Shown here piece after piece: positions 1 to 8,717 of a stretch of 64,000 nt of DNA. This DNA comes from Streptomyces cucumeris (lineage in GTDB: Bacteria > Actinomycetota > Actinomycetes > Streptomycetales > Streptomycetaceae). The translations under genes and the position numbers were made by a program. The notes beneath the pieces are model-generated. The model was not told the origin of the DNA and made no database searches. It was given only the letters and a program-made list of their open reading frames with translations. Position 1 is the first letter of the stretch. Every line of letters starts with the position of its first letter. The DNA is taken from contig NZ_JANCLX010000013.1 in the NCBI RefSeq assembly GCF_024295805.1, positions 62,001 through 126,000 of the forward strand, given 5' to 3'.

Positions 1-261
1 CAGCTCGGGCACCGCCTCCTGCCGGGCGACGGCCACCCTGGCCACCCGCAGCCGGTGGGCCTGCTCGGCGAGCAGGCCCGGCCGTCCGCCCGCGGCGGAC
101 AGACCGGTCACCCGGAACCGGTCGGGATTGCGCAGCACCACGTCGATGGCCTGGGTGCCGATCGATCCGGTGGAGCCCAGGATCACGAGGTCGCGCTGCG
201 CACCGGCGGCGGCGGTGGCCGCCGGGAAGCGCAGATGCGGGTCAGCCAGGGATTCCGTCAT
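1..261 (-). CDS. dxr: 1-deoxy-D-xylulose 5-phosphate reductoisomerase, 5' part only
   Basis: N-terminal 87 residues of DXP reductoisomerase, which converts DXP to MEP in the non-mevalonate isoprenoid pathway in the cytoplasm. The NADPH-binding Rossmann motif is visible as VILGSTGSIGTQAIDVV, followed by NPDRFRVTGLSAGG-like sequence typical of the family. The ATG at 261-259 is the natural start, after a short Ala-rich leader. The rest of the gene (a full Dxr is about 400 residues) lies beyond the left edge of the window. Identity is clear from the motif; activity cannot be judged from this fragment. Confidence 0.9.
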   Translation of the reverse strand, partial: MTESLADPHLRFPAATAAAGAQRDLVILGSTGSIGTQAIDVVLRNPDRFRVTGLSAAGGRPGLLAEQAHRLRVARVAVARQEAVPEL

Positions 262-310
262 CCCCCCATTGTGGCCGCTCCGGGGGACCGCCCGATCACA
301 GGCCCCGCCG

Positions 311-342
311 GGGCCCGCCGGACCGGGCGGTCCGGCGGGCCC
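311..342 (-). terminator. Hairpin downstream of acyl-CoA dehydrogenase gene
   Basis: Perfect 14-bp inverted repeat, GGGCCCGCCGGACC and its complement, around a 4-nt loop. It lies 18 bp beyond the stop of the minus-strand acyl-CoA dehydrogenase and before dxr. There is no U-tract, as is usual for streptomycete terminators. Confidence 0.6.
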
Positions 343-359
343 TGCTTACACCGCACCCG

Positions 360-2294
360 TCAGCGGATGGGGCGGTGGACGTTGTCCTTCGCGGAGGGGC
401 CGGGGGTGGCGTCGGCGATCCAGGGACCGTCGTCGCTGGGGTCGAGGACCCCCTCTTCCAGCCAGGTGTACGAGCCGGAGAGCACCCCGGAGACGACCTT
501 GCGGTCGAGCTCGTCGGTGTTGGTCCACAGCCGGCCGAAGAGCTCCTCGGCGCGGATCCGGGCCTGTCGGCAGAAGACGTCGGCCAGTTGGTATGCCTCC
601 GCGCCGTGGTCCCCGCGGCTGCGCAGCATCTCGGCCCGCACACAGGCCGCGCTCATCGCGAACAGCTCCGCGCCGATGTCGACGATCCGGCCCAGGAACC
701 CCTGCTTGGTCTCCATCCGGCCCTGCCAGCGCGACATGGCGTAGAAGGTGGAGCGCGCCAGCTTGCGCGCGGAACGCTCCACGTAGCGCAGATGGGGCGA
801 GAGGTCCCGGTGGCCCTCGGGGTGGAACTCACCGTAGGAGCGCGGCAGCTGGCCGGGTCCGGTGACCAGGCCGGGCAGCCAGCGGGCGTAGAAGCCACCG
901 GCCTTGGCCGCCGCCTTGCCCTTGTCGGACAGGGACTTGTCCGGGTCGATGAGGTCACCGGCCACCGACAGATGGGCGTCGACCGCCTCGCGGGCGATCA
1001 GCAGGTGCATGATCTCCGTGGAGCCCTCGAAGATCCGGTTGATGCGCAGATCGCGGAGCATCTGCTCGGTGGGGACGGCCCGTTCGCCGCGGGCGGCGAG
1101 CGAGGCGGCCGTCTCGAAGCCGCGGCCACCGCGGATCTGGACCAGTTCGTCCGCCATCAGCCAGGACATCTCACTGCCGTACAGCTTGGCGAGCGCGGCC
1201 TCGATGCGGATGTCGTTGCGGTCCTCGTCGGCCATCTGGGAGGCGAGGTCGATCACGGCCTCCAGGGCGAAGGTGGTCGCCGCGATGAACGAGATCTTGG
1301 CGCCGACGGCCTCGTGGCGGGCGATCGGCTTGCCCCACTGCTCACGGGCGGCGGACCACTCGCGGGCGATCTTCAGACACCACTTCCCGGCACCCGCGCA
1401 CATCGCGGGCAGCGAGAGCCGGCCGGTGTTGAGCGTGGTGAGCGCGATCTTGAGCCCGGCGCCCTCGGGGCCGATCCGGTTGACGGCGGGGACCCGCACC
1501 CGGTGGAGCCGGGTCACCCCGTTCTCCAGACCGCGCAGCCCCATGAAGGCGTTGCGGTTCTCGACCGTGACGCCCTCGGACGCGGTCTCGACGACGAAGG
1601 CGGTGATCCCGCCCTTGTGCCCCTCGGACCGCGGCACCCGGGCCATCACCACGAGCAGATCGGCGACCACCCCGTTGGTCGTCCACAGCTTGACGCCGTC
1701 GAGCACGTAGTCGTCGCCGTCCGGGACGGCGGTGGTGGCGAGCCGGGCCGGGTCGGAGCCCACGTCCGGTTCGGTGAGCAGGAACGCCGAGATGTCGGTG
1801 CGGGCGCAGCGCGGCAGGAACAGGTCCTTCTGCTCCTGGGTGCCGAACAGCTTGAGGGGCTGCGGCACACCGATGGACTGGTGGGCGGAGAGCAACGCGC
1901 CGACGGCGGGGCTGACGGAACCGACCAGCGCCAGGGCCTTGTTGTAGTACACCTGCGTGAGGCCCATGCCCCCGTACTTGGTGTCGATCTTCATGCCCAG
2001 GGCGCCGATCTCCTTGAGACCGTTGATGGTCTCGTCGGGGATCCGTGCCTCGCGCTCGATGCGGGCGGCGTCGATCCGCGTCTCGCAGAACTCGCGGAGC
2101 CTGGCGAGGAACGCCTCGCCGCGCCGCACATCGTCCGGTGCGGGGGCGGGGTGCGGATGGATCAGATCGAGTCGGAAGCGGCCGAGGAACAGCTCCTTGG
2201 CGAAGCTCGGCTTGTGCCATACCTGTTCGCGGGCGGCCTCGGCCACCTGGCGCGCTTCACGTTCGGACACCGGCCTGACGGATGATGCGGTCAT
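360..2294 (-). CDS. Acyl-CoA dehydrogenase, long multidomain form
   Basis: Flavoprotein dehydrogenase that introduces the alpha,beta double bond in acyl-CoA thioesters (first step of beta-oxidation). Family motifs are in order: the TEPDVGSD flavin-loop motif near residue 175, KLWTTNG near 203, QWGKPIARHEAV near 320, the GGRGFE segment near 385, and IFEGSTEIM near 420, which holds the Glu expected to be the catalytic base. At 644 residues it is longer than medium-chain enzymes (about 380) and carries an extra C-terminal helical domain, like the VLCAD/ACAD9 branch. The ATG at 2294 follows an AAGGGAG ribosome site. Single gene, divergent from the CHAT gene. Substrate chain length cannot be read from sequence. 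Confidence 0.93.
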   Translation of the reverse strand: MTASSVRPVSEREARQVAEAAREQVWHKPSFAKELFLGRFRLDLIHPHPAPAPDDVRRGEAFLARLREFCETRIDAARIEREARIPDETINGLKEIGALGMKIDTKYGGMGLTQVYYNKALALVGSVSPAVGALLSAHQSIGVPQPLKLFGTQEQKDLFLPRCARTDISAFLLTEPDVGSDPARLATTAVPDGDDYVLDGVKLWTTNGVVADLLVVMARVPRSEGHKGGITAFVVETASEGVTVENRNAFMGLRGLENGVTRLHRVRVPAVNRIGPEGAGLKIALTTLNTGRLSLPAMCAGAGKWCLKIAREWSAAREQWGKPIARHEAVGAKISFIAATTFALEAVIDLASQMADEDRNDIRIEAALAKLYGSEMSWLMADELVQIRGGRGFETAASLAARGERAVPTEQMLRDLRINRIFEGSTEIMHLLIAREAVDAHLSVAGDLIDPDKSLSDKGKAAAKAGGFYARWLPGLVTGPGQLPRSYGEFHPEGHRDLSPHLRYVERSARKLARSTFYAMSRWQGRMETKQGFLGRIVDIGAELFAMSAACVRAEMLRSRGDHGAEAYQLADVFCRQARIRAEELFGRLWTNTDELDRKVVSGVLSGSYTWLEEGVLDPSDDGPWIADATPGPSAKDNVHRPIR

Positions 2295-2649
2295 CGGTGC
2301 TCCCTTGCCGCGAATGACGATCTCGTGACATTACCGGCACGTACCGCTGCCAGTGTGCCTCCCGCCGGGCACTCCGGCAAAGCGGGCGGACGCGGGGATC
2401 CTCGGCGGATCCGCGAGCGGGGCGCGAGGGGGCCGTGCCACGCTGCGGCCGGGGCACCGGGACGGCCCGCCCCGGCTTCTCCGGTTGAGGGTCCGCGGAA
2501 GCCGGGCCGGGTCCCGGACCCCCGTTCGCCGTCCGGGTCCTGGGGCTTCGCCTAGGACCCCGCCCGCACAGGCTCGATTCGCACCCCGTGCGACCTGCCG
2601 CCTGCCACACTCACCCGGGGAGATCCGCACGCTCTGGGGGGTGCCGCGC
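2295..2649. other. Divergent intergenic region without a recognised gene
   Basis: 355 bp between the divergent acyl-CoA dehydrogenase and TPR-CHAT genes. It must hold both promoters, but I see no convincing -35/-10 pair. The frame of the downstream TPR-CHAT gene stays open across the region, with an upstream ATG at 2353. The encoded stretch is Pro/Arg/Gly-rich with no domain character, so I treat it as non-coding. Confidence 0.5.
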
Positions 2650-5600
2650 ATGGGGGGACATCAGCCTTTCTGTCCGTCCCGTCCGCCGTGGGGCGGGGAG
2701 CGGGAGAACGGCGGGACGGAGGCCCGGGACAGCTCCTGGGCACGCCCCGGCGGCGGCTCCCCGTACGGCCTCCGGGACGGCCCCCAGGACGGTGGCCCCG
2801 CGCACCGGGCCGCCGCGAGCTGCTCGGGCCCGGAGGACGCGCGCGCCCAGGCCGATGTCGGCCAGCGGCTGGCCCGGCGCGGGGACGCCGAGGGAGCGCG
2901 GCGGTGGCTGACCCGGGCGGCCCACACCGACGACCCGGAGGTGCTGTGCACGGTCGCGGGCGTGCACCACCGGCTGCTCGGCGACCCCGGCGCGGCGCGG
3001 CCCCTGTACGAGCGCGCCGCGCGGTACGGCTCGACGGACGCCATGCGGACGCTGGGTGCGCTGCTCGGCGAGCCGGAGCGGCGGCCGCCGGCCGACGGCG
3101 AGCGCCGGCTGCGCGAGGCGGCCGGGACCGGTGACCCGGACGCGGCGTACCGGCTCGGCCGCGCGCTCCACGAGCGCGGCGACCCCGGCGAGGCGGCCGT
3201 CTGGTTCGAGCGGGCGTATCTGACCGGGGGCGATCCGGACGCGCTGGCCGGACTCGCCGGCGCCCTGCGGGCCCTCGGCCGGGACGAGGAGGCGCGTGAG
3301 CTGCTGGCGGCGGCAGCGGAGCGGGGCGACCCGCTGAGCCCCGATCACGACCCCGTGCGCACCGCAGGGGAGGACCGCCCGCCGTCAGGGGCCCCCGGGG
3401 AACCGCCCACGAGCCAGGAGCCGCCGCGACGGCCGCCGACCGGCCCTGCCCCCGACCCCGACCGCGCGGCGAGATCCGGAACGGACCCCACGGACCCCGG
3501 GCATCCCACGGACCCCGGGCACCCCGCCGTCACCATCGACCCCGGTGATCCGCTCACCTCCGCCGACGGGCTGCGGCTGGCCTACGCCCGGACCGGCGAT
3601 CCCCAGCTGCTGGAACTCGCCCTGGACATGGGCCGCCTCGCCGTCCAGACCTACCGGGGCTCGGCGCGCACCGACCGCCACGCCCTCGCCCTCTCCACCC
3701 TCGGCGTCCTGCTGCGCATGACGTACGAACGCGACCGCTCCCCCGCGACACTGACCGAGGCCGTCGAGACCGGACGGGCCGCGGTCGCCGTCTCCTCCCG
3801 CGAGGACCCCGACCGCGCCCGGCACCTGTCCGGGCTCGCCAACTCCCTCCAGGAGGTGTTCGGGCGCTCGGGCGACCTCGCCGTGATCGACGAGGCCATC
3901 GCGCTGTACCGCACCTGCCTGTCCGTCGTACCGCCCTCCCACCCCGAACACGCCGGTCTGCAGACCGACTTCGGCAACTGTCTGCTGCGCCGGGCCTGCC
4001 AGGACCCGGACCCCGCCGTGCTCGACGAGGCCGTGCTGGCCGGACGGTCGGCGGTGCGCGGCACTCCTCCGGACCATCCGCGCCGTCCGGTCGCCCTGAG
4101 CAACCTGGGCGCAGCCCTGCTCCAGTACGCGATCGTCACCGTCCAGCTGCCCGCGCTCGACGAGGCCGTCGACGTCTACGAACGCGCCCTGGAAGCGTTC
4201 CCGGACGGACATCCGGCCCGGGAGCGGGCCCGGGAGGCGCTGGACAACTGTGCCCGGGTCCGGCAGGCGGTGCACTCGGGCCGCGGCTCCCCCCAGCGGT
4301 CCCGGAGCCCGCGGCGTTCGGCACCCGCCGGGCCCGCCGCCGTACTACGGGACGCGTCCGCCCGGCTCGCCGCGTATGAACGCGGCTGTTCCCTGCCGGA
4401 CCTGGAGGCCGCGGTGACGGGCTTCGAATCCGTCCTGCGCTCCTCGGCCGACATCCTGCTGCGGGTCGAGGCGGCCGGCGGACTGGGCGCCGCCACCCGG
4501 GCGCGCTACGAACGCAGCGGTGAACGCCGGGATCTGGACCGCGCGGTCGACCTGTTCGCGGACGCGCTGTCGATGAGCCCCCGGGACGATCCCGAGGCGC
4601 CCGCCGTGCGGGCCCGGCTGTCCGACGTCCTGCGGCTGCGCTGGCGGCTCTCGGGGGACGGTGAGGATCTGACGGCGGCCGTCGAGCTCTCGCGTGCCGC
4701 TCTGGCGGCGACCGCGCCGGAGGATCCGCGCCGCCCGGAGCGGCTGTCCGGGTTCGCCGCGGGGCTGCTGGGTGTCTTTCTGCACCAGCGCGACGCCTCG
4801 GCGCTCGCCGAGGCCGTCGGGATCTGCCGTCAGGCACTGGCCACGGCACCCGACGAGGTCGAGGGGCAGGCCCTCGCCCGCTCCCGGCTCGCCGAGACGC
4901 TGCGCGAGCAGGCGGGGCTGAACGGCGCGGGGGCGGCGGAGGCGCTGGACGAGGCGGTCGCGCTGGCGTGGGAGGCGCTGGAGGCCGTCCCCGCGGACCG
5001 GCCGCCGTACGCGCACCTCCAGTGCCGGCTGGCCGTCACCCTGCACCAGCGGTGCACCACCGGCGCCCGGCCGGAGGACCCGTGGGCCGCGGTGGACGCC
5101 GCCCGGCGCGCCGTGGAGGCCACCCCGGCCGGCCATCCCGACCGGCCCGAGCGGCTGAGCGTGATGGCGCGGGTGCTGTGGCTGGACCACGAGCGGCGGC
5201 GGGACACGGAGGCGCTGGAGACACTGGTCGCCGCCGCCGACGCGGCGGCAGCGGCGGCGCCGCCGGGCCACCGGCTGCGCGCCCAGGCGCTCACCCTCCA
5301 CGCCCACGCCCTGGGACTGCGCACCACCCCGGGAGCCCGGGCCGCCGCCGAGGCCGTCCACCGCGAACTGGCCCTGGACGCCACGGCCCCCGTGGGCGCG
5401 CGGGTGCGGGCCGCCCGGAGCTGGGCGCACTCGGCGCTCGCGGCGGCCGACCTCCCCGGCGCCCTGGAGCCGTTCGCACTCGCCGTGGATCTGCTGCCGC
5501 GTACCGCGCCCCCGCACCCCGGGGTCCGGTCCGCCGGGGAGCCGGGGCCGGACGGGTTCGCCGGGCTGGCGTCGGACGCGGCGGCCTGCGCGATCGGGCT

Positions 5601-7026
5601 CGGTGATCCGGAGCGGGCGCTGCGGCTGCTGGAGCAGGGCCGTGGGGTGCTGCTGGGCCAGGGCCTCGGCATCGGGGCGGCACCACCGGAACTGCGCGCG
5701 GAGCACCCCGGTCTGACGCACCGTCTGGAGGAGCTGCGCACGGCGCTGGACCGCCCCGAGGAATCCGTCCTCGGCTCCGCCGGAAGCGTCGCGGACCGCT
5801 CGGGCGCATCGCCGTGCGGTCCGGGCGGGGAGGACCGGCACGCGCTCGCGGCGGAGTGGGAGCGGCTGACCGAGCGGATCCGCCGGCAGCCGGGGTTCGA
5901 GGGGTTCCTGCGGGCGCCGGAGGTACCGGAGCTGCTGGCCGCCAGCGGCGGGCAGGGTCCGGTGGCGGTCGTGAACGTGAGCGAGCTGCGCTGTGACGCG
6001 CTGGTGCTCACCCGCCGCACGGTACGGGCCGTTCCACTGCCCGCGCTGAACCTGGCGGAGGCGGTGCGGCGCGCCGACGCCTTCTTCCCCGCCGTGCGCA
6101 CGGCGGAGGACACCGGCGCGGCGGAGGCGGACCGGACCGCCGCGCGGGCGCGGGTCCGGGAGACGCTGGAGTGGCTGTGGACGGCGGTGGCCGAGCCGGT
6201 GCTCGGCGCGCTGGGGCTCACCGGCCGCCGCTCCCGGGGGTCCAGGGACGGCGCGCCGCGGCTGTGGTGGGTTCCGACCGGCCCGCTGACCGGGCTGCCG
6301 CTGCACGCGGCCGGGCGCCACGACGCCTCTGGCCGCGCGGCCGACTCCGTACTGGACCGGGTGGTCTCCTCCTACGCCCCGACCGTCCACGCGCTCGCCC
6401 GCGCGGTCCGGCGCGGCGGCGATGAACCGCCGGGGGCGGAGGAACCGCTGGTGGTGGCCGTTCCGGCCACCCCGGACGCGCCCGGTCCGCCGGGCGGCCG
6501 GGAGGGGATCGCCGCGCTGACCGGCCGGCTGCCCGCCACCCGGGTGCTGATCGGTGCGCGGGCCCGCCGGGACGTGGTGCTCGACACCCTGCCCCGGCAC
6601 CGCTGGGCGCATTTCGCCTGCTCGGCGGTGAGCGAGCCCGGCACGCCGACGGCCGGGCGGGTGCTGCTCCACGACCACCGGGAGCGCCCGCTGACCGCCG
6701 CCGATCTGTCCGGACTCCCCCTGGACGAGGCACGGCTGGCGTATCTGGCGGGCGGTGTGACGGCTCGCGCGGAGCGGGGCGCGGGCGCCGAACCGGTCCA
6801 TCTGACCGGGGCGTTCCACCTCGCCGGGTACGCGCAGGTGATCGGGACGCTGTGGGACCCGGGCGACACGGCGTCGGCCCGGGCCGCGGAGACCTGCTAC
6901 GCGGAACTCACCGCCGCCGGGACCGCGGCGGCCGCCCGCGCGGTGCACGGCGCGGCACGGGCGCTGCGCGACGCGTACCCGGCGGAGCCCACGCGGTGGG
7001 CCGCGTTCGTCCACGTGGGCGCCTGA
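2650..7026 (+). CDS. TPR-repeat CHAT-domain protein with substituted catalytic positions
   Basis: A 1458-residue protein built from many tetratricopeptide-like helical repeats (roughly residues 50-1050, full of LxxAv-type repeats such as LDEAVxAGRxAV) and a C-terminal CHAT caspase-like domain (about 1170-1455). The CHAT core is recognisable as PTGPLTGLPLHAAG, then WAHFACSA, LLHDHRERPLT, LTGAFHLAGYAQVIGTLW. In active CHAT proteases the second segment ends ACHG or ACHA and a later segment reads LSACxT. Here the His position is Ser1325 and the Cys position is Gly1369 (segment LAYLAGGVTA), so proteolysis is unlikely. I chose ATG 2650, with a G-rich site 8 nt upstream; GTG 2641 is an alternative. 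Stand-alone gene, no partner effector beside it. Likely a scaffold or signalling protein; the role is unknown. Confidence 0.85.
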   Translation: MGGHQPFCPSRPPWGGERENGGTEARDSSWARPGGGSPYGLRDGPQDGGPAHRAAASCSGPEDARAQADVGQRLARRGDAEGARRWLTRAAHTDDPEVLCTVAGVHHRLLGDPGAARPLYERAARYGSTDAMRTLGALLGEPERRPPADGERRLREAAGTGDPDAAYRLGRALHERGDPGEAAVWFERAYLTGGDPDALAGLAGALRALGRDEEARELLAAAAERGDPLSPDHDPVRTAGEDRPPSGAPGEPPTSQEPPRRPPTGPAPDPDRAARSGTDPTDPGHPTDPGHPAVTIDPGDPLTSADGLRLAYARTGDPQLLELALDMGRLAVQTYRGSARTDRHALALSTLGVLLRMTYERDRSPATLTEAVETGRAAVAVSSREDPDRARHLSGLANSLQEVFGRSGDLAVIDEAIALYRTCLSVVPPSHPEHAGLQTDFGNCLLRRACQDPDPAVLDEAVLAGRSAVRGTPPDHPRRPVALSNLGAALLQYAIVTVQLPALDEAVDVYERALEAFPDGHPARERAREALDNCARVRQAVHSGRGSPQRSRSPRRSAPAGPAAVLRDASARLAAYERGCSLPDLEAAVTGFESVLRSSADILLRVEAAGGLGAATRARYERSGERRDLDRAVDLFADALSMSPRDDPEAPAVRARLSDVLRLRWRLSGDGEDLTAAVELSRAALAATAPEDPRRPERLSGFAAGLLGVFLHQRDASALAEAVGICRQALATAPDEVEGQALARSRLAETLREQAGLNGAGAAEALDEAVALAWEALEAVPADRPPYAHLQCRLAVTLHQRCTTGARPEDPWAAVDAARRAVEATPAGHPDRPERLSVMARVLWLDHERRRDTEALETLVAAADAAAAAAPPGHRLRAQALTLHAHALGLRTTPGARAAAEAVHRELALDATAPVGARVRAARSWAHSALAAADLPGALEPFALAVDLLPRTAPPHPGVRSAGEPGPDGFAGLASDAAACAIGLGDPERALRLLEQGRGVLLGQGLGIGAAPPELRAEHPGLTHRLEELRTALDRPEESVLGSAGSVADRSGASPCGPGGEDRHALAAEWERLTERIRRQPGFEGFLRAPEVPELLAASGGQGPVAVVNVSELRCDALVLTRRTVRAVPLPALNLAEAVRRADAFFPAVRTAEDTGAAEADRTAARARVRETLEWLWTAVAEPVLGALGLTGRRSRGSRDGAPRLWWVPTGPLTGLPLHAAGRHDASGRAADSVLDRVVSSYAPTVHALARAVRRGGDEPPGAEEPLVVAVPATPDAPGPPGGREGIAALTGRLPATRVLIGARARRDVVLDTLPRHRWAHFACSAVSEPGTPTAGRVLLHDHRERPLTAADLSGLPLDEARLAYLAGGVTARAERGAGAEPVHLTGAFHLAGYAQVIGTLWDPGDTASARAAETCYAELTAAGTAAAARAVHGAARALRDAYPAEPTRWAAFVHVGA

Positions 7027-7038
7027 GCCCGGAGCGGG

Positions 7039-7088
7039 CCCGTGCCCTCCGGATCTCCGCTGATCCACGGAGATCCGGAGGGCACGGG
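7039..7088. terminator. Strong bidirectional terminator
   Basis: Perfect 21-bp inverted repeat (7039-7059 with 7068-7088) with an 8-nt loop, placed between the convergent TPR-CHAT gene (stop at 7026) and aldehyde dehydrogenase gene (stop at 7098). Confidence 0.85.
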
Positions 7089-7097
7089 TCACCCGGC

Positions 7098-8558
7098 CTA
7101 GAGGTCGAGCCCGGTGAGGACCATGACCCGCTCGTAGGTGTAGTCCTCCATCGCGAAGCGCACACCCTCGCGGCCCACACCGGACCGCTTGGCACCGCCG
7201 TACGGCATCTGGTCGGCGCGGTAGGAGGGCACATCGCCGACGATCACGCCGCCGACCTCCAGCGCGCGGTGGGCGCGGAAGGCGGTCTGCACATCATGGG
7301 TGAACACACCCGCCTGGAGGCCGTACTTGGACGCGTTGACGGCCGCGTACGCCGCCTCCTCGCCCTCGGCCCGCTGGAGGGTCAGGACCGGGCCGAAGAC
7401 CTCCTCGCACGCGAGGGTGGTGTCCGCGGGGACGTCCGCCAGCACCGTCGGGGCGTAGCTGGCGCCGTCGCGCTTGCCGCCGGTCAGGAGCTGGGCACCG
7501 GCCTGGACGGCCTCGTCCACCCATGCCTCGACGCGCTGCGCGGCCTCCTCGCTGACCAGCGGGCCGACATCGGTGGCGCCGTCGGCCGGATCACCGGTGA
7601 CCTGGGCCTCGACAGCCGCGATGATCTTCGGCAGCAGCCGCTCGTACACGGAGGCGTCCGCGATCACCCGCTGCACGGAGATGCAGGACTGGCCGCCCTG
7701 GTAGTTGGAGAAGGTGCCGATACGGGTGGCGGCCCAGTCGAGGTCCTTCTCGGAGGCGTAGTCGCCGAGGACGACCGCCGCACCGTTGCCGCCGAGCTCC
7801 AGCGTGCAGTGCTTGAGCGGCACCGACTCCTTGATGGCGTAGCCGACCTTCTCCGAACCGGTGAAGGAGATGATGGGCAGCCGCTCGTCCTGGACCAGTG
7901 CGGGCATCTGGTCGTTGGGCACCGGCAGCACGCTCCAGGACCCCGCCGGGAGCTCGGTCTCGGCCAGCAGCTCGCCCAGCACGATCGCGGAGAGCGGGGT
8001 TGCGGGCGCGGGCTTGAGGATGATCGGCGCGCCGACGGCGATGGCCGGGGCGACCTTGTGGGCGCACAGGTTCAGCGGGAAGTTGAACGGCGCGATGCCC
8101 AGCACGGTGCCGCGCGGGAAGCGGCGGGTCAGCGCCAGACGGCCGACGCCGCCCGCGTCGGTGTCCAGCCGCTGGGCCTCCCCGCCGTTGAAGCGGCGGG
8201 CCTCCTCGGCCGCGAAGCGGAAGACGGACACGGCGCGGCCGACCTCGCCGCGCGCCCACTTCATGGGCTTGCCGTTCTCGGCGGAGATCAGCCGGGCGAT
8301 CTCCTCGGTGCGCTCGGCGAGCCGCCGGGAGACGTGGTCCAGCGCGGCGGCCCGGACGTGGGCGGGCGTCGCGGCGAACTCGTCCCGGACGGCGTCGGCC
8401 GCGGCGACGGCCTCCTCGATCTGCGCCTCGGTGGGAACGCTCACCGCGCCGACGCGACGGCCGTCCCAGGGGGACGTGACCTCGAGCGTGCTCTCGCCCG
8501 TCGCCTTGCGACCGGCGAGCCAGAACGCGTGGGTGACAGCTTCGGTTGTGTCTGGCAC
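7098..8558 (-). CDS. Aldehyde dehydrogenase family protein
   Basis: NAD(P)-dependent aldehyde dehydrogenase of 486 residues, normal family length. Visible features: the cofactor-fold segment APFNFPLNLCAHKVAPAIAV, the FTGSEKVGY loop, the catalytic-base Glu in LELGGNGAAVV, the nucleophile in GGQSCISVQR, and the CEEVFGPVL segment near the C-terminus. The GTG at 8558 has an AGAAGGG-like site about 11 nt upstream. It lies 159 bp downstream of a PucR-type regulator on the same strand, which suggests a regulated catabolic aldehyde (purine, amine or amino-acid derived). Substrate unknown; the sequence is more distant from the two aminoaldehyde dehydrogenases elsewhere in the window than they are from each other. 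Confidence 0.9.
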   Translation of the reverse strand: MPDTTEAVTHAFWLAGRKATGESTLEVTSPWDGRRVGAVSVPTEAQIEEAVAAADAVRDEFAATPAHVRAAALDHVSRRLAERTEEIARLISAENGKPMKWARGEVGRAVSVFRFAAEEARRFNGGEAQRLDTDAGGVGRLALTRRFPRGTVLGIAPFNFPLNLCAHKVAPAIAVGAPIILKPAPATPLSAIVLGELLAETELPAGSWSVLPVPNDQMPALVQDERLPIISFTGSEKVGYAIKESVPLKHCTLELGGNGAAVVLGDYASEKDLDWAATRIGTFSNYQGGQSCISVQRVIADASVYERLLPKIIAAVEAQVTGDPADGATDVGPLVSEEAAQRVEAWVDEAVQAGAQLLTGGKRDGASYAPTVLADVPADTTLACEEVFGPVLTLQRAEGEEAAYAAVNASKYGLQAGVFTHDVQTAFRAHRALEVGGVIVGDVPSYRADQMPYGGAKRSGVGREGVRFAMEDYTYERVMVLTGLDL

Positions 8559-8717
8559 GGCGGATCCCGACCCTTCTGGAGTGGTGGGGTGATGGTGCGG
8601 ATGTCTCTGCCCCCACCGTAGGCGCGCGGGGCGCGCCGGGCGTTTGTCCGAGGCGTAGCAGTCGGGGGCGGGGTCGCTCCGCTATGGCTGGTAGGAGACG
8701 GGGGCAGGGCCCGTGGA

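Noticed and set aside
375..2285. Long plus-strand open frame opposite the acyl-CoA dehydrogenase
   Set aside because: Antisense shadow typical of GC-rich codon bias; no domain character, and the opposite strand encodes a clear enzyme.
2353..2649. N-terminal extension of the TPR-CHAT protein from ATG 2353
   Set aside because: Low-complexity translation without ribosome site and longer than needed; ATG 2650 is better placed.
4345..7092. 915-codon minus-strand frame opposite the TPR-CHAT gene
   Set aside because: Arg/Gly/Pro-rich composition and no motifs; the plus strand carries recognisable TPR and CHAT motifs.
8621..8637. GGCGCGC/GCGCGCC hairpin downstream of the first PucR gene
   Set aside because: 7-bp GC-only stem expected by chance at this base composition; not listed as a terminator.
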